64,000 bases of DNA from W0P28-013 sp963658575 (GTDB lineage: Bacteria > Bacteroidota > Bacteroidia > Bacteroidales > Paludibacteraceae). The notes beneath the pieces were generated by a model that saw only the letters and a list, made by a program, of their open reading frames with translations, was not told where the DNA came from and ran no database searches. Numbering within the stretch: the stretch's first letter is position 1; each line of letters starts with the position of its first letter. The stretch covers positions 1-64,000 of the forward strand of contig CAVKQB010000002.1 in assembly GCA_963658575.1 (NCBI GenBank), given 5' to 3'. Of this stretch, positions 34,925-44,608 are shown piece after piece. Both the position numbers and the translations under genes were made by a program.

Positions 34925-35656
34925 ATGGCAACGCTCACAGTCCACTACCACATCAGGCCGCAAGATGTCGATTTTGCGCAACGGCAGACATTCTTCGCCT
35001 TGGGCAACTGCCTGCTCGACGCCGCCAGCCAATCGGCCTCCTCGTTCGGTTTCGGCATCGAAGAGTTCACCCAACGCCGTCTGTCGTGGGTCATCTCGCG
35101 GCTACACGTCGAGACGACACGCTACGCCAGCGTGAACGACGACATCGCCATAGAGACATGGCCGCGCGACTGCAACCGTTTGGCATCGGCACGCCACTTT
35201 CGCATCTACGACAAGGCCGGCTTGCTGATAGGCGAAGCCACATCGCTCTGGTCGGTGATCGACTACGACACACGCCGCCCCGTCAATCTGCTCGAACAGG
35301 TCGATATGCGCCCATTCTGCATCGAACAAGATGTGGCTGCCGCCGCACCCAAGCGCATCGACGAACTGCACACCGCCCCGATTGCCACACACACGGTGCG
35401 CTACAGCGACCTCGACTTCAACGCCCACACCAACAGCATGAAATACATACAGTGGATGCTCGACACGCTCGATTTGGCACAATTCGACGGGCAGCACATC
35501 GCCACCATCGACATCAACTATGTGCACGAAGCACGCTTCGGCGAGGCCGTGTCGATTTTGCGCGCCGACACCGCCGAAGGCTACCAATTCGACCTAAAAT
35601 CGGACGCTGGACACTCATTTTGCAAGGCCAAACTCGCATTTGCATCCAATCAATAG
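34925..35656 (+). CDS. Acyl-ACP thioesterase
   Basis: 243 aa double-hotdog thioesterase of the FatA/FatB-like bacterial family, releasing free fatty acids from acyl-ACP. The first hotdog carries RRLSWVISRLHVE; the second carries the catalytic-type DLDFNAHTNSMKYIQWMLD. Starts on the nucleotide after the PAP2 stop, so it belongs to the same operon. Confidence 0.88.
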   Translation: MATLTVHYHIRPQDVDFAQRQTFFALGNCLLDAASQSASSFGFGIEEFTQRRLSWVISRLHVETTRYASVNDDIAIETWPRDCNRLASARHFRIYDKAGLLIGEATSLWSVIDYDTRRPVNLLEQVDMRPFCIEQDVAAAAPKRIDELHTAPIATHTVRYSDLDFNAHTNSMKYIQWMLDTLDLAQFDGQHIATIDINYVHEARFGEAVSILRADTAEGYQFDLKSDAGHSFCKAKLAFASNQ

Positions 35657-35707
35657 CCCGACAACAAAAAATCTGTCATTTTTTTTGGATTTTCCAATTA
35701 TTTTTCA

Positions 35708-35715
35708 TATCTTTG
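35708..35715 (+). promoter_or_regulatory. -7 box TATCTTTG for dnaN
   Basis: Consensus -7 box, 50 nt before the dnaN ATG at 35766. This excludes an in-frame ATG upstream at 35640, inside the thioesterase gene. Confidence 0.75.
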
Positions 35716-35765
35716 CACATTACAGAACAGCACACTATTGTCAAAAAAAACAAAAAAACACAAAT

Positions 35766-36890
35766 ATGAAATTCACAGTATCAAGTACGGCTTTGTTAAG
35801 CCATCTGCAATCGATTGGCCGCGTTATCAACCCCAAAAGTTCGCTGCAAATTCTCGAAAATTTTCTGCTGAAAATCGAGGGTAATACGCTGTCGCTCACG
35901 GCTTCCGACTTGGAAACGACACTCGTTACGTCGATCGAGCTCAACGACGCTTCGACCGACATTTGCTTGGCAGTAAACGCCAAACTGCTGATGGACGCGC
36001 TGAAAGAATTTTCGGAGCAGCCGCTGCAATTCGAAATCGACGAACAAAACCTGTCCGTCGTAGTCAAAACCGACAACGGCAACTACAATTTCGTCGGACT
36101 GCGCGGCGAAGAGTACCCGCAACTGCCCGCCCTCGGCGACGATGCCTCGACACTGACAATGCCCGTCGATGTGCTGACCAATGGCGTTTCGAGAACTATT
36201 TTTGCCACAGCCGACGACGACCTGCGCCCCACGATGACCGGCATACTGTTCGACATCAAACCCGAAAACATCACGTTTGTGGCCACCGACGCGCACAAAT
36301 TGGTACGCTACATCAATTCGGGCGTGCATAGCGGCCTCGACACATCGTTCATTCTGCCCAAAAAGCCGGCCAACGTGCTGAAAGCCATCGTTACCAAAGA
36401 GGCTGGCGACGTCGAAATCAGTTTCGACAAGAAAAACATCGCCTTCCGTCTGCCGACCTACACCATGGTTTGCCGCCAAATCGAAGGCCGTTTCCCGAAC
36501 TACAACGGTGTGATTCCGCAAAACAACCCGTACAAACTGATTATCGACCGTCTGTCGCTGATGAACGCCGTCAAACGCGTGTTCGCCTTCTCGAACCAAG
36601 GCACAGGACTTGTGAAGTTGGCCATCACGACCGGCAAATTGGTGATTTCGGCGCAAGACATCGACTTTTCGACCTCGGCCGAAGAGACACTGCCCTGCCA
36701 ATACGAGGGCGCAGATATTGCCATCGGCTTCAAGGCACCCTTCCTCATCGACACGCTGAGCAACATCGATAGTAGCGACGTTACCATCGAACTGGCCGAC
36801 CCGTCGCGTGCGGGCATCATCGTGCCGTTCGAGAACGAAAAAGACGAAGACCTGCTGATGCTGCTCATGCCGATGCTGTTGTCGGAATAA
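35766..36890 (+). CDS. dnaN: DNA polymerase III sliding clamp beta subunit
   Basis: 374 aa, normal length for DnaN, with three clamp folds. MKFTVSSTALLSHLQSIGRVI at the start, ATDAHKLVRY in the second domain and a terminal LMLLMPMLL matching the conserved C-terminal clamp tail. Tethers the replicative polymerase to DNA. It is not next to dnaA or an origin here. The prmC gene follows 5 nt later. Confidence 0.96.
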   Translation: MKFTVSSTALLSHLQSIGRVINPKSSLQILENFLLKIEGNTLSLTASDLETTLVTSIELNDASTDICLAVNAKLLMDALKEFSEQPLQFEIDEQNLSVVVKTDNGNYNFVGLRGEEYPQLPALGDDASTLTMPVDVLTNGVSRTIFATADDDLRPTMTGILFDIKPENITFVATDAHKLVRYINSGVHSGLDTSFILPKKPANVLKAIVTKEAGDVEISFDKKNIAFRLPTYTMVCRQIEGRFPNYNGVIPQNNPYKLIIDRLSLMNAVKRVFAFSNQGTGLVKLAITTGKLVISAQDIDFSTSAEETLPCQYEGADIAIGFKAPFLIDTLSNIDSSDVTIELADPSRAGIIVPFENEKDEDLLMLLMPMLLSE

Positions 36891-36895
36891 GCGCA

Positions 36896-37729
36896 ATGTC
36901 GATAGCCAAACAGATAGAATCGGAGCTTTCAGCCTTTTATCCGCAAGGAGAACTGAAGGCTCTTGTTCGTTTGTTGCTACACGAAGTGGCTGGCTGGTCG
37001 CTCACCGACCTGCTCACGCGCGACAATTTGGCACTGACCGCCGAACAACAAACCGCCGTGCGCACCGCCATCGCCCGACTGAAACGGCAAGAGCCGATAC
37101 AATACATTTTGGGCTACGCCGACTTTTGCGGCATGCGGTTCGAGGTGAACAAAAACGTGCTGATTCCACGTCCCGAAACCGCCGAATTGGTGCAACTCGT
37201 AAGCCAAAACACGGCCGCCAACGCGCGCATACTCGACATCGGCACGGGGAGCGGCTGCATAGCCATAGCACTTGCACGGCTGTTGCCCGAAGCGCACATC
37301 GCAGCGTGCGACATCTCGCCCGAAGCATTGGTCGTTGCCCGACGAAACGCACAACGGCTGGGCGCGCAAGTCGATTTTGCGCACATCGACATCGTGCAGC
37401 CGCCCGCAATGCGCGCCACCTACGACGCCATAGTGAGCAATCCGCCCTATGTGATGGCATCGGAGCGCACCACAATGGAGCCAAACGTGCTCGACTACGA
37501 ACCCGACTTGGCACTCTTCGTCCCCGACGAAAATCCGTTGCTGTTTTATGCCGCAATAAGCGACTTTGCGCAGGCGCATCTTGCCGATGGCGGCAAACTT
37601 TTTTTCGAAATAAACCATCGTTTGGCCGAAGAAACTGCCGATTTGGTGCGCTCGAAAGGATTTGCGCAGGTCGATTTTGTGGAAGATTCGTTTGGCAAAC
37701 AACGTTTTGTAACCGCAGAAAAAAGATAG
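36896..37729 (+). CDS. prmC: Peptide chain release factor glutamine methyltransferase
   Basis: 277 aa. Methylates the GGQ glutamine of RF1/RF2. N-terminal helical domain (LTRDNLALTAEQQ, EPIQYILGYADFCG), then a SAM-binding Rossmann fold with DIGTGSGCIAIALA and the catalytic SNPPYVM. Normal length. Five nt after dnaN and 4 nt before the S41 peptidase gene. Confidence 0.95.
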   Translation: MSIAKQIESELSAFYPQGELKALVRLLLHEVAGWSLTDLLTRDNLALTAEQQTAVRTAIARLKRQEPIQYILGYADFCGMRFEVNKNVLIPRPETAELVQLVSQNTAANARILDIGTGSGCIAIALARLLPEAHIAACDISPEALVVARRNAQRLGAQVDFAHIDIVQPPAMRATYDAIVSNPPYVMASERTTMEPNVLDYEPDLALFVPDENPLLFYAAISDFAQAHLADGGKLFFEINHRLAEETADLVRSKGFAQVDFVEDSFGKQRFVTAEKR

Positions 37730-37733
37730 CAAA

Positions 37734-38744
37734 ATGAAAATCAGACTTTGTGTTGCCGCCCTCTGCATCGCTGCGCTGGCGGCCTGCTCCAAGCCGTCGG
37801 ACGCGCTGCAACCCAACACGCCCGTGGGCAATTTCGAGGCGTTGTGGCAGATAATCGACGAAAAGTATTGCTATTTCGACGAGAAAGGCATCGATTGGCA
37901 GGCCATTCACGACGAGTATCGCGCCAAAGTCGATACGCTGTCGGGCGGCGAGCGCGCCCTGTTCGGTCTGCTTTCGTCGATGCTCGATTCGCTGCGCGAC
38001 GGACACGTCAATCTCTACTCCGACTTCGACATATCGCGCAACACCGCATGGTACGACACCTTGCCCGTCAACTACGACGGCGCGCTGATAGACAACTACA
38101 TCGAGCGGTTCTACATCGCCGGCGGGCTCTACTACGAACGCATTGCCGACGGACAAGTGGGCTATCTGCGCTACAGTTCGTTCGAAAACAGTTTTTCGGA
38201 CAAAAACATGTGGTACGTTTTGAACTATTTTGCCGACTGCAAAGGGCTGATTGTCGATATACGCAGCAACGGCGGCGGCAATTTGGACTACGCCTACAAG
38301 TTGGCCTCGACATTTTTCGATGCCACCACAACCGTGGGCTATTGGCGGCACAAGACGGGGCTCGGCCACAACGATTTTTCGGCGATGCAGTCCATCGAAA
38401 TCGATGCTGCAACCATGCCGTACAAATGGTCGAAACCCGTGATCGTGCTCATCAACAGCCGCGTGTATAGTGCCGCCAACAGTTTTGCCAACGCCATGCG
38501 CTATGCGCCACACGCCACGCTGATAGGTGCCACGACGGGCGGTGGAGGCGGCATGCCACTCTCCTACGAATTGCCCAACGGCTGGATGATACGCCTATCG
38601 AGTGTGCCGATGTACGACCGCCAGAAACGTTCGATAGAGGACGGCATTGCGCCCACCATAGCCATCGACCTCACCGACGCATTGGCAGCGCAGGGCAAGG
38701 ACGACATGATAGAGAAATCCATCGCATTGCTGCTCACAAAATAG
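37734..38744 (+). CDS. S41 family peptidase lipoprotein
   Basis: 336 aa. Lipoprotein signal with LAAC (about Cys18), an N-terminal cap (ALWQIIDEKYCYFDEKGIDW), and an S41/C-terminal-processing-protease core with LRDGHVNLYS, VDIRSNGGGN and the nucleophile region NSRVYSAANSFANAM. No clear PDZ is visible between cap and core. Likely periplasmic or surface-exposed; substrate unknown. Convergent with the next gene, 14 nt apart. Confidence 0.85.
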   Translation: MKIRLCVAALCIAALAACSKPSDALQPNTPVGNFEALWQIIDEKYCYFDEKGIDWQAIHDEYRAKVDTLSGGERALFGLLSSMLDSLRDGHVNLYSDFDISRNTAWYDTLPVNYDGALIDNYIERFYIAGGLYYERIADGQVGYLRYSSFENSFSDKNMWYVLNYFADCKGLIVDIRSNGGGNLDYAYKLASTFFDATTTVGYWRHKTGLGHNDFSAMQSIEIDAATMPYKWSKPVIVLINSRVYSAANSFANAMRYAPHATLIGATTGGGGGMPLSYELPNGWMIRLSSVPMYDRQKRSIEDGIAPTIAIDLTDALAAQGKDDMIEKSIALLLTK

Positions 38745-38758
38745 AAAATCCCCGAACA

Positions 38759-39907
38759 TCAATCGGTGCGAATGTCGGAAAAAGTGCCGCTGACGACACG
38801 CCCCGTTTCGTCTACAAATCGGCACGAAATCGTCTGCTTGTCGGCCTCTTTGGCAACCGTAACTTCGCCACGCGAAACGGCAAACGCATTGCTGCCCATT
38901 TTGAACACCGCCGAAGCGATAGAAAAGGCGCGCGTACCCGAAAAATCGTATTCGCCCAGCGGACACTGGTCGGTTACGCTCAACGGCGCATAGAGCGTGA
39001 ACATAAGCGTCGTATCGGCATCGGTAGCCGTGAATTGGAACTGGCTCAGCCCGTGGGCAACATCGGACAAAACCACCTGCTGCAGTGCCGTAGTGGCAAA
39101 ATCGTAATGCTCGTCGGGCGTTTCGCCGCTCTTGTCGACGACAGTGATTGCGCCCGAAAAAGAGATGACAATCGTTTCATTTTTTTCTCCCTCGAAACGT
39201 CCTTCGAGCGTGTAGATGCCGTTGGATTCGGTTATCCAAAACGACCCCGACTCGACAAAAACCACCGTCAAACCTTCGGACGAACGTTGCCCCACAAAAG
39301 TGCCTGTGGCGTATTGTGTGCCGTCGATAGTCTGCAATTCGCCCGCATTGAACGTGTATTCCGTGCGATTGCTGTCCAACGCGTAAGTGTGCGCTGGAAC
39401 AATGCGATTGCCGAGCGGCACATTCATATCGATATTGAAAAAGAGCCCTTCGCCCACAAGTGCGCCATCGTCGTCGAGAGCGATGCCGGCACCAAGCAGA
39501 CGCAGCGCAAAATTGTTTGTGCCAACCGAATCGACATCGCCATAGTAGAGTGCCGTTGCGCGATCGAACGCAAATTCGTAGTCGAGTTTGCCCACATTTA
39601 CAGTGCACGAAGCCGACTTTCCGCCCGCCTTGGCCGTGATGACGCACGAGCCTGTGTAGATGGCCGTAACCGTGCCGTCGGAAGCAACCGTAGCCACCGA
39701 CTCGTCGCTCGATTCCCACGACACGCTGTTGTACATGAGTGCCGAAAGCGGCGTTACCACCACCTCCAATTGGTACTGCTCGCCCACCCGAAGCGACAAA
39801 CTATTGAAGTCGAGCGTAACCAAACTGACAGGGTGTTTGTCGCACGCTGCCAGCACGCACGCCACCAACAAAAACAGGGCGTATCTTTTTCTTTTCAAAC
39901 GTAACAT
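38759..39907 (-). CDS. Lipoprotein with bacterial Ig-like (Big_2) domain
   Basis: 382 aa from the ATG at 39907, which puts the lipobox VLAAC at about residues 18-22 (an earlier ATG would bury it). Residues about 28-110 are a Big_2 domain (LRVGEQYQLEVVVTPLSAL, SSDESVATVASDGTVTA). The rest is beta-rich with repeated DTTLMF/YTFNAGE strands and no recognised family. Likely a surface or periplasmic lipoprotein. Last gene of the asd-led minus-strand group. Confidence 0.7.
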   Translation of the reverse strand: MLRLKRKRYALFLLVACVLAACDKHPVSLVTLDFNSLSLRVGEQYQLEVVVTPLSALMYNSVSWESSDESVATVASDGTVTAIYTGSCVITAKAGGKSASCTVNVGKLDYEFAFDRATALYYGDVDSVGTNNFALRLLGAGIALDDDGALVGEGLFFNIDMNVPLGNRIVPAHTYALDSNRTEYTFNAGELQTIDGTQYATGTFVGQRSSEGLTVVFVESGSFWITESNGIYTLEGRFEGEKNETIVISFSGAITVVDKSGETPDEHYDFATTALQQVVLSDVAHGLSQFQFTATDADTTLMFTLYAPLSVTDQCPLGEYDFSGTRAFSIASAVFKMGSNAFAVSRGEVTVAKEADKQTISCRFVDETGRVVSGTFSDIRTD

Positions 39908-39970
39908 TTGCGTTCTATTTTTTTGCGAATGGCATTGTTCGATTAAACAATAGTACCGCATTCGCACTTT

Positions 39971-40795
39971 TTACCAAATTGCATCGAGATGTTCGGGGCG
40001 GCGTTTGCCACCGAACACACACTTGTCGAACACCGTTCCGATGACAAAGCGCACCTGTTCGCGACTGAACATGAGATGATTGACCGACACGCGCAAAAAA
40101 TCGTGCACCACGCCAATGCGCCACGTGCTACGGCCGAAACGCATATCGAGCGTGAGTTCGTGCAGCAGCGACAAGCGATTGTGGAACGACGCGAAATGCG
40201 CTGTTCCATCGAGCGACGAGGCCATCTCGTAGTACGACTGCCCCATCTCGGGCGCGAACATGCAACCCACAAACGGCGTGCGCACCATATAGCGCAGGCG
40301 ATATGCGCTGCGTTTGGCATCGAACGTATAGCCCACGCCGGCTGACAGATTCAACGCCATGGCCAAGTCCATGGAATAGGGCTTATTGACCGATTTGACT
40401 AGCACGCGCCCGTAGTAATCGACATCGGCCACTGCGCCGGCAAGAATAGTAAGACGAGGCAACGGCGTATAGTTGTAGTGCGCGCCCCAGCCGCCACGCA
40501 CGCCAAAGCCGACCATCGTATTGCTGCCTGGCGCATTGCCCAGTAGGCCGCCCGCCAAACGCACCTCGCCCACATGCGTCCATGCGCTGTGGCGGCGAAA
40601 TGTCTGCCACCATTCGTTGTCGAGGTTGAAACTGACGCCAGAATAGGGCAAAACCGACAGATATTCGTCGGTAGCGAACGTAGTGCCAATGCCCACCGTC
40701 AGCACATTTTCGACCGTGTGCAGCCGCAGCGTGTCTTGCGCCCATGCGCCACACGCGCCGAAAACGAAAATCAAAGCGACGGCGGTACGTTTCAT
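39971..40795 (-). CDS. Exported beta-rich protein, DUF3316-like
   Basis: 274 aa with signal peptide MKRTAVALIFVFGACGAWA. The mature part alternates short hydrophobic and aromatic strands (YLSVLPYSGVSFNLDNEWWQTF, VGFGVRGGWGAHYNY), consistent with an outer-membrane barrel and resembling DUF3316 proteins of Bacteroides. Function unknown. It follows the rhodanese gene by 3 nt. Confidence 0.6.
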   Translation of the reverse strand: MKRTAVALIFVFGACGAWAQDTLRLHTVENVLTVGIGTTFATDEYLSVLPYSGVSFNLDNEWWQTFRRHSAWTHVGEVRLAGGLLGNAPGSNTMVGFGVRGGWGAHYNYTPLPRLTILAGAVADVDYYGRVLVKSVNKPYSMDLAMALNLSAGVGYTFDAKRSAYRLRYMVRTPFVGCMFAPEMGQSYYEMASSLDGTAHFASFHNRLSLLHELTLDMRFGRSTWRIGVVHDFLRVSVNHLMFSREQVRFVIGTVFDKCVFGGKRRPEHLDAIW

Positions 40796-40798
40796 GTT

Positions 40799-41182
40799 CT
40801 ATTCCACTGGTTTTCCGGCATTTTGCCAATTTTCGATGCCTGTATTCAATTCGTAAACCGTGTAACCGAGTTCGGTCAGTTGTGCGGCAGCCATTTTGCT
40901 GCGACGACCGCGTTGGCAGTAGACCGCCACTTTTTTCTCTTTGTCGAGCAGCGACTGTGCCCGTTCGGCAAAATCGGCGGTTTTCACATCGATATTCACG
41001 GCACCAGCGATATGCGGTTTGGTGGCAAATTCGTCGGCTGTGCGCACATCGACGAGTTGCACCTCTCCGGTGGCAAGCAGGCGTTCGAAATCGTCGTTGT
41101 CGAGCGATTCAAATCCCGATGCCGAGCAGGCGGCGAGCAGGCAAGCGGTTAGCAAAAACGGCGTTAATCTCTTCATATACAA
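40799..41182 (-). CDS. Rhodanese-domain lipoprotein
   Basis: 127 aa. Lipobox LAAC (Cys19), followed by a single rhodanese domain with LVDVRTADEF and the active-site loop YCQRGRRS (Cys89). A sulfur-carrier or thiosulfate-type role in the periplasm is likely; substrate unknown. 4 nt downstream of asd. Confidence 0.88.
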   Translation of the reverse strand: MYMKRLTPFLLTACLLAACSASGFESLDNDDFERLLATGEVQLVDVRTADEFATKPHIAGAVNIDVKTADFAERAQSLLDKEKKVAVYCQRGRRSKMAAAQLTELGYTVYELNTGIENWQNAGKPVE

Positions 41183-41186
41183 TCGA

Positions 41187-42194
41187 TTACAACTGTTTAT
41201 TGCGAATGAGCGACTCGGCTATCTGCACCGCGTTCAGGGCTGCGCCCTTGCGTATTTGGTCGCCGACGCACCAAAAAGCCAAGCCGTTCGGGTTCGACAA
41301 ATCCTTGCGGAGGCGGCCAACATAAACGGCATCTTTGCCCGACACGAAAAGCGGCATCGGGTAGTCGCGCTGGTCGGGATTGTCCTGCACGACGATGCCA
41401 TCGGCAGCCGAGAAGGCCTCGCGCACATCGTCGAGTTTCAGCGGTTCTTCGGTTTCGACCCAGATGCTTTCGCTGTGAGCGCGCAGGGCTGGCACACGCA
41501 CGCAAGTGGCACTCACTTCGATGTCGGAATGCATGATTTTGCGTGTCTCGTTGTACATTTTCATCTCCTCTTTGGTATAGCCGTTGTCGGTAAAGACATC
41601 GATGTGCGGAATCACATTGTAGGCCAATTGGTAGGCGAATTTGTTTACCGTAACGGGTTTGCCGTCGAGCGTTTCGCGGTATTGCTGTTCCAATTCGGCC
41701 ATGGCCTGCGCGCCCGCACCGCTCGCAGCCTGATAGGTGGCCACATGCACGCGCCGTATATGCGACAATTCCTCGATAACCCGCAGAGCCACAACCATTT
41801 GTATCGTTGTGCAATTGGGATTGGCGATGATGCCGCGCGGACACATTTTGGCATCGGCGGCGTTCACTTCGGGCACCACCAACGGCACATTGTCGTCCAT
41901 GCGGAATGCGCTCGAATTGTCGATCATCACCGTGCCAAACTTGGTGATGTCGGCGGCAAACTCGCGCGAAACCGACGCTCCGGCCGACACGAAAGCGATG
42001 CCAACGCCCTTGAAATCGTCGCCGTGGCGCAACTCCTGCACCCGATACCGTTTGCCGCAAAACTCGTACTCGCGGCCTGCGCTACGCACCGATCCGAACA
42101 ACACCAAATCGTCGATAGGGAACTGACGTTCGGCCAGCACACGCAAAAATTCCTGTCCCACGGCACCGCTCGCACCTACAATCGCTACTTTCAT
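41187..42194 (-). CDS. asd: Aspartate-semialdehyde dehydrogenase
   Basis: 335 aa. NADPH-dependent reduction of aspartyl phosphate on the path to lysine/DAP, threonine and methionine. N-terminal GASGAVGQEFLRVL, catalytic Cys128 in NPNCTTIQM and a later catalytic His region (RVPALRAHSES). Normal length. First gene of a minus-strand unit with the rhodanese, DUF3316-like and Ig-like lipoprotein genes. Confidence 0.95.
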   Translation of the reverse strand: MKVAIVGASGAVGQEFLRVLAERQFPIDDLVLFGSVRSAGREYEFCGKRYRVQELRHGDDFKGVGIAFVSAGASVSREFAADITKFGTVMIDNSSAFRMDDNVPLVVPEVNAADAKMCPRGIIANPNCTTIQMVVALRVIEELSHIRRVHVATYQAASGAGAQAMAELEQQYRETLDGKPVTVNKFAYQLAYNVIPHIDVFTDNGYTKEEMKMYNETRKIMHSDIEVSATCVRVPALRAHSESIWVETEEPLKLDDVREAFSAADGIVVQDNPDQRDYPMPLFVSGKDAVYVGRLRKDLSNPNGLAFWCVGDQIRKGAALNAVQIAESLIRNKQL

Positions 42195-42250
42195 CTCTTT
42201 TGTTTGTTTTTATGATTTTTTTACCGTAATTTTGTTGAAAATTCGAAATA

Positions 42251-42258
42251 CAAAGATA
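42251..42258 (-). promoter_or_regulatory. -7 box TATCTTTG for asd
   Basis: Consensus -7 box on minus, 56 nt upstream of the asd ATG. Confidence 0.7.
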
Positions 42259-42277
42259 CGAAATTTCTCAAAAAGAT

Positions 42278-44593
42278 ATGACACCCAAACAATTTTTGAC
42301 AATTTTGGCACTCTGCGCGCCCGTGTGGCTTTCGGCGCAGTTCTACGACGATTTTCTCGACAATGGCATCATGCTCGACTCGGCATGGCAGGGCACGTGC
42401 GAAAAATTTTGCATCAAAGAGATAGATGCGACCACCAACCAACTCGCGCTGAACGACAGCAACGCCATCAGCGGCAAAAACACCGCCTACCTGAGCCGCG
42501 CTTCGCAAGCCATCATAGATGCCGAATGGCAAATTTCGCTCAAACTGGGTGTAGAACTGACCGCCAACAACTACGTTCGCTACTATGTGGTGGCCGACAC
42601 CGCCAACCTCGGCAGCGCGCTCAACGGCTATTTCGTGTGGATTGGCAACAGCGGCAAAGAGATTTCGCTCTACCGGCAAGACGGCACAAAAAGCACCAAA
42701 ATCATCGACGGCGCAGACAATAGAACCGCCGCCTGCAACGCCATCGACCTGAAACTGACGCGCGACTCGGCTGGCACATGGCAACTCTACTCGCAAATCG
42801 ACGACGAAAGCACCTTTACGCTCGAAGGCGCGACGTTCGACCGCACCCACCTGAACGCACGCTACGCAGGAATCGCCTTTTGCTACTCGAAGACCAACGG
42901 ATGCGGAAAATACCTCTGCAACAGCATCTCGGCATCGGGCAAACCCTACACCAAACCCGAACAAAACGTGCGCAAACACGACATCGTATTCACCGAAATA
43001 ATGGCCGACCCAGAGCCACAAAACCAACTGCCGCTGCACGAATACCTCGAAATATACAACCGCACCGACACCGCCATCGACCTGGCCGACTGGACGCTCG
43101 CCATCAACAACAAAGTGGCGACAATAGCCGAAGGCCGCCTGAAACCGCACAGTTATGCCATCGTCTGCGCCGAAAACGCCGTAGAAAACCTTGCGCCATA
43201 CGGACAAACGATAGTTGCCGCGCCGTGGCAGTTGATTCCCAATGCGGGAGCCGTCGTCCAACTCTTCGACGAGCAGAAACGCCTTGTGGCGTGGGTCGAT
43301 TTCACCGATAAATGGTATGGCAACAACGCTTTCAAGAAAGATGGCGGCTGGTCGCTCGAACGCATCAGCAACGACTATCTCGACAATCACGCCGAAAATT
43401 GGAAGCCATCGGAGCACGCCGACGGAGGCACGCCAGGGCAACCCAATTCCGTGGCAGCCGAACTGGCCGACAATCGCGCGCCACGCCTCGAATACATAGC
43501 CGCCACGCCCGACACCATAGCACTGCATTTCTCGAAATCGATGGACGAAAACGACCTGACCAACTTGCGCCACTACGAAGGAATTGACATTGCTGGCATC
43601 GCTATAGAAGAGCCGCATGCGCAGTGCGTGCGATTGGCGTTGGCACAGCCGCTCACGGCCGACAGCCGCACGCTCACGCTCGACGGGTTGCACTGCATCG
43701 ACGGACTAACGCTCGGCACCATCGACGAACAGATTGCGCTGCCGCAAACACCCGCCGTGGGCGACATCGTGCTAAACGAGATTCTGTTCAATCCCAAAGA
43801 CGACGGCGTCGATTTCGTGGAATTGTGGAACATATCGGACAAGACGCTCGACCTCGGGCAATTGCTCGTAACGCGCCGCCGCAACGGCGAACTCGACACG
43901 CGCACGGCCATCTGCAACGAGCCGAGAATAGTTGCGCCACACGATTTCGTAGTGCTAACGAGCGACCCCAACTGCGTGTGCGCCCAATACGATTGCCCCG
44001 AAAGAGGCTGGTTTGCCACCGTGAAACTGCCATCGCTCAACGACGACGAGGGTAACATCGTCATCGCACTGCACGACGGCAGCGTGATAGACGAATTGAG
44101 TTACACCGCCAAGATGCACCACACGTTTGTGAGCAATCCCGAAGGCGTGTCGCTCGAACGCGTGAATCCGCACGCACCCACGCAGCAGGCCGACAATTGG
44201 CAATCGGCTTCGTTCGAAGTGGGCTACGCCACGCCAGCACGACAAAATTCGCAATACTTGGAAAGCAGCGACGACGAGCAGAAACAGAATTTCTGGATAG
44301 AATACGACACCTTCACGCCCGACAACGACGGATTCCGCGACCTGCTGCCCATCAACTACCGACTGCCGCACGACGGTTTCGCCGCCACCATCACCATCTA
44401 CAACCCCAATGGCGTGCGCATGCGGCGTTTGCTCGGCGGCGAACTTGTTGGCACCGAAGGCACCATCTATTGGAACGGCCGCAACGATAGCGACGTGCTG
44501 TGCAGCGTGGGCGTGTACGTCGTTTTTGTGGAAGCCGTGCGCCCTGGCGGCGACACAATCCGCCAAAAAATCGTCTGTGTACTGAGCATGTAA
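42278..44593 (+). CDS. Lamin-tail-domain secreted protein with gliding-motility-type C-terminus
   Basis: 771 aa. Signal peptide (FLTILALCAPVWLSA), an N-terminal laminin-G-like region with SLKLGVELTANNYVRYYV, and two lamin-tail domains (IVFTEIMADPEPQNQLPLHEYLEIYN and IVLNEILFNPKDDGVDFVELWN). Then a C-terminal CHU/gliding-type T9SS domain (YDTFTPDNDGFRDLLPINY...GTIYWNGRNDSDVLCSVGVYV). Likely cell-surface or secreted; role unknown. Confidence 0.85.
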   Translation: MTPKQFLTILALCAPVWLSAQFYDDFLDNGIMLDSAWQGTCEKFCIKEIDATTNQLALNDSNAISGKNTAYLSRASQAIIDAEWQISLKLGVELTANNYVRYYVVADTANLGSALNGYFVWIGNSGKEISLYRQDGTKSTKIIDGADNRTAACNAIDLKLTRDSAGTWQLYSQIDDESTFTLEGATFDRTHLNARYAGIAFCYSKTNGCGKYLCNSISASGKPYTKPEQNVRKHDIVFTEIMADPEPQNQLPLHEYLEIYNRTDTAIDLADWTLAINNKVATIAEGRLKPHSYAIVCAENAVENLAPYGQTIVAAPWQLIPNAGAVVQLFDEQKRLVAWVDFTDKWYGNNAFKKDGGWSLERISNDYLDNHAENWKPSEHADGGTPGQPNSVAAELADNRAPRLEYIAATPDTIALHFSKSMDENDLTNLRHYEGIDIAGIAIEEPHAQCVRLALAQPLTADSRTLTLDGLHCIDGLTLGTIDEQIALPQTPAVGDIVLNEILFNPKDDGVDFVELWNISDKTLDLGQLLVTRRRNGELDTRTAICNEPRIVAPHDFVVLTSDPNCVCAQYDCPERGWFATVKLPSLNDDEGNIVIALHDGSVIDELSYTAKMHHTFVSNPEGVSLERVNPHAPTQQADNWQSASFEVGYATPARQNSQYLESSDDEQKQNFWIEYDTFTPDNDGFRDLLPINYRLPHDGFAATITIYNPNGVRMRRLLGGELVGTEGTIYWNGRNDSDVLCSVGVYVVFVEAVRPGGDTIRQKIVCVLSM

Positions 44594-44608
44594 AATGACA
44601 TGCGCCAA

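Noticed and set aside
35640..35765. Extended start for DnaN
   Set aside because: It begins inside the thioesterase gene and upstream of the dnaN -7 box; the sliding clamp fold starts at the ATG at 35766.
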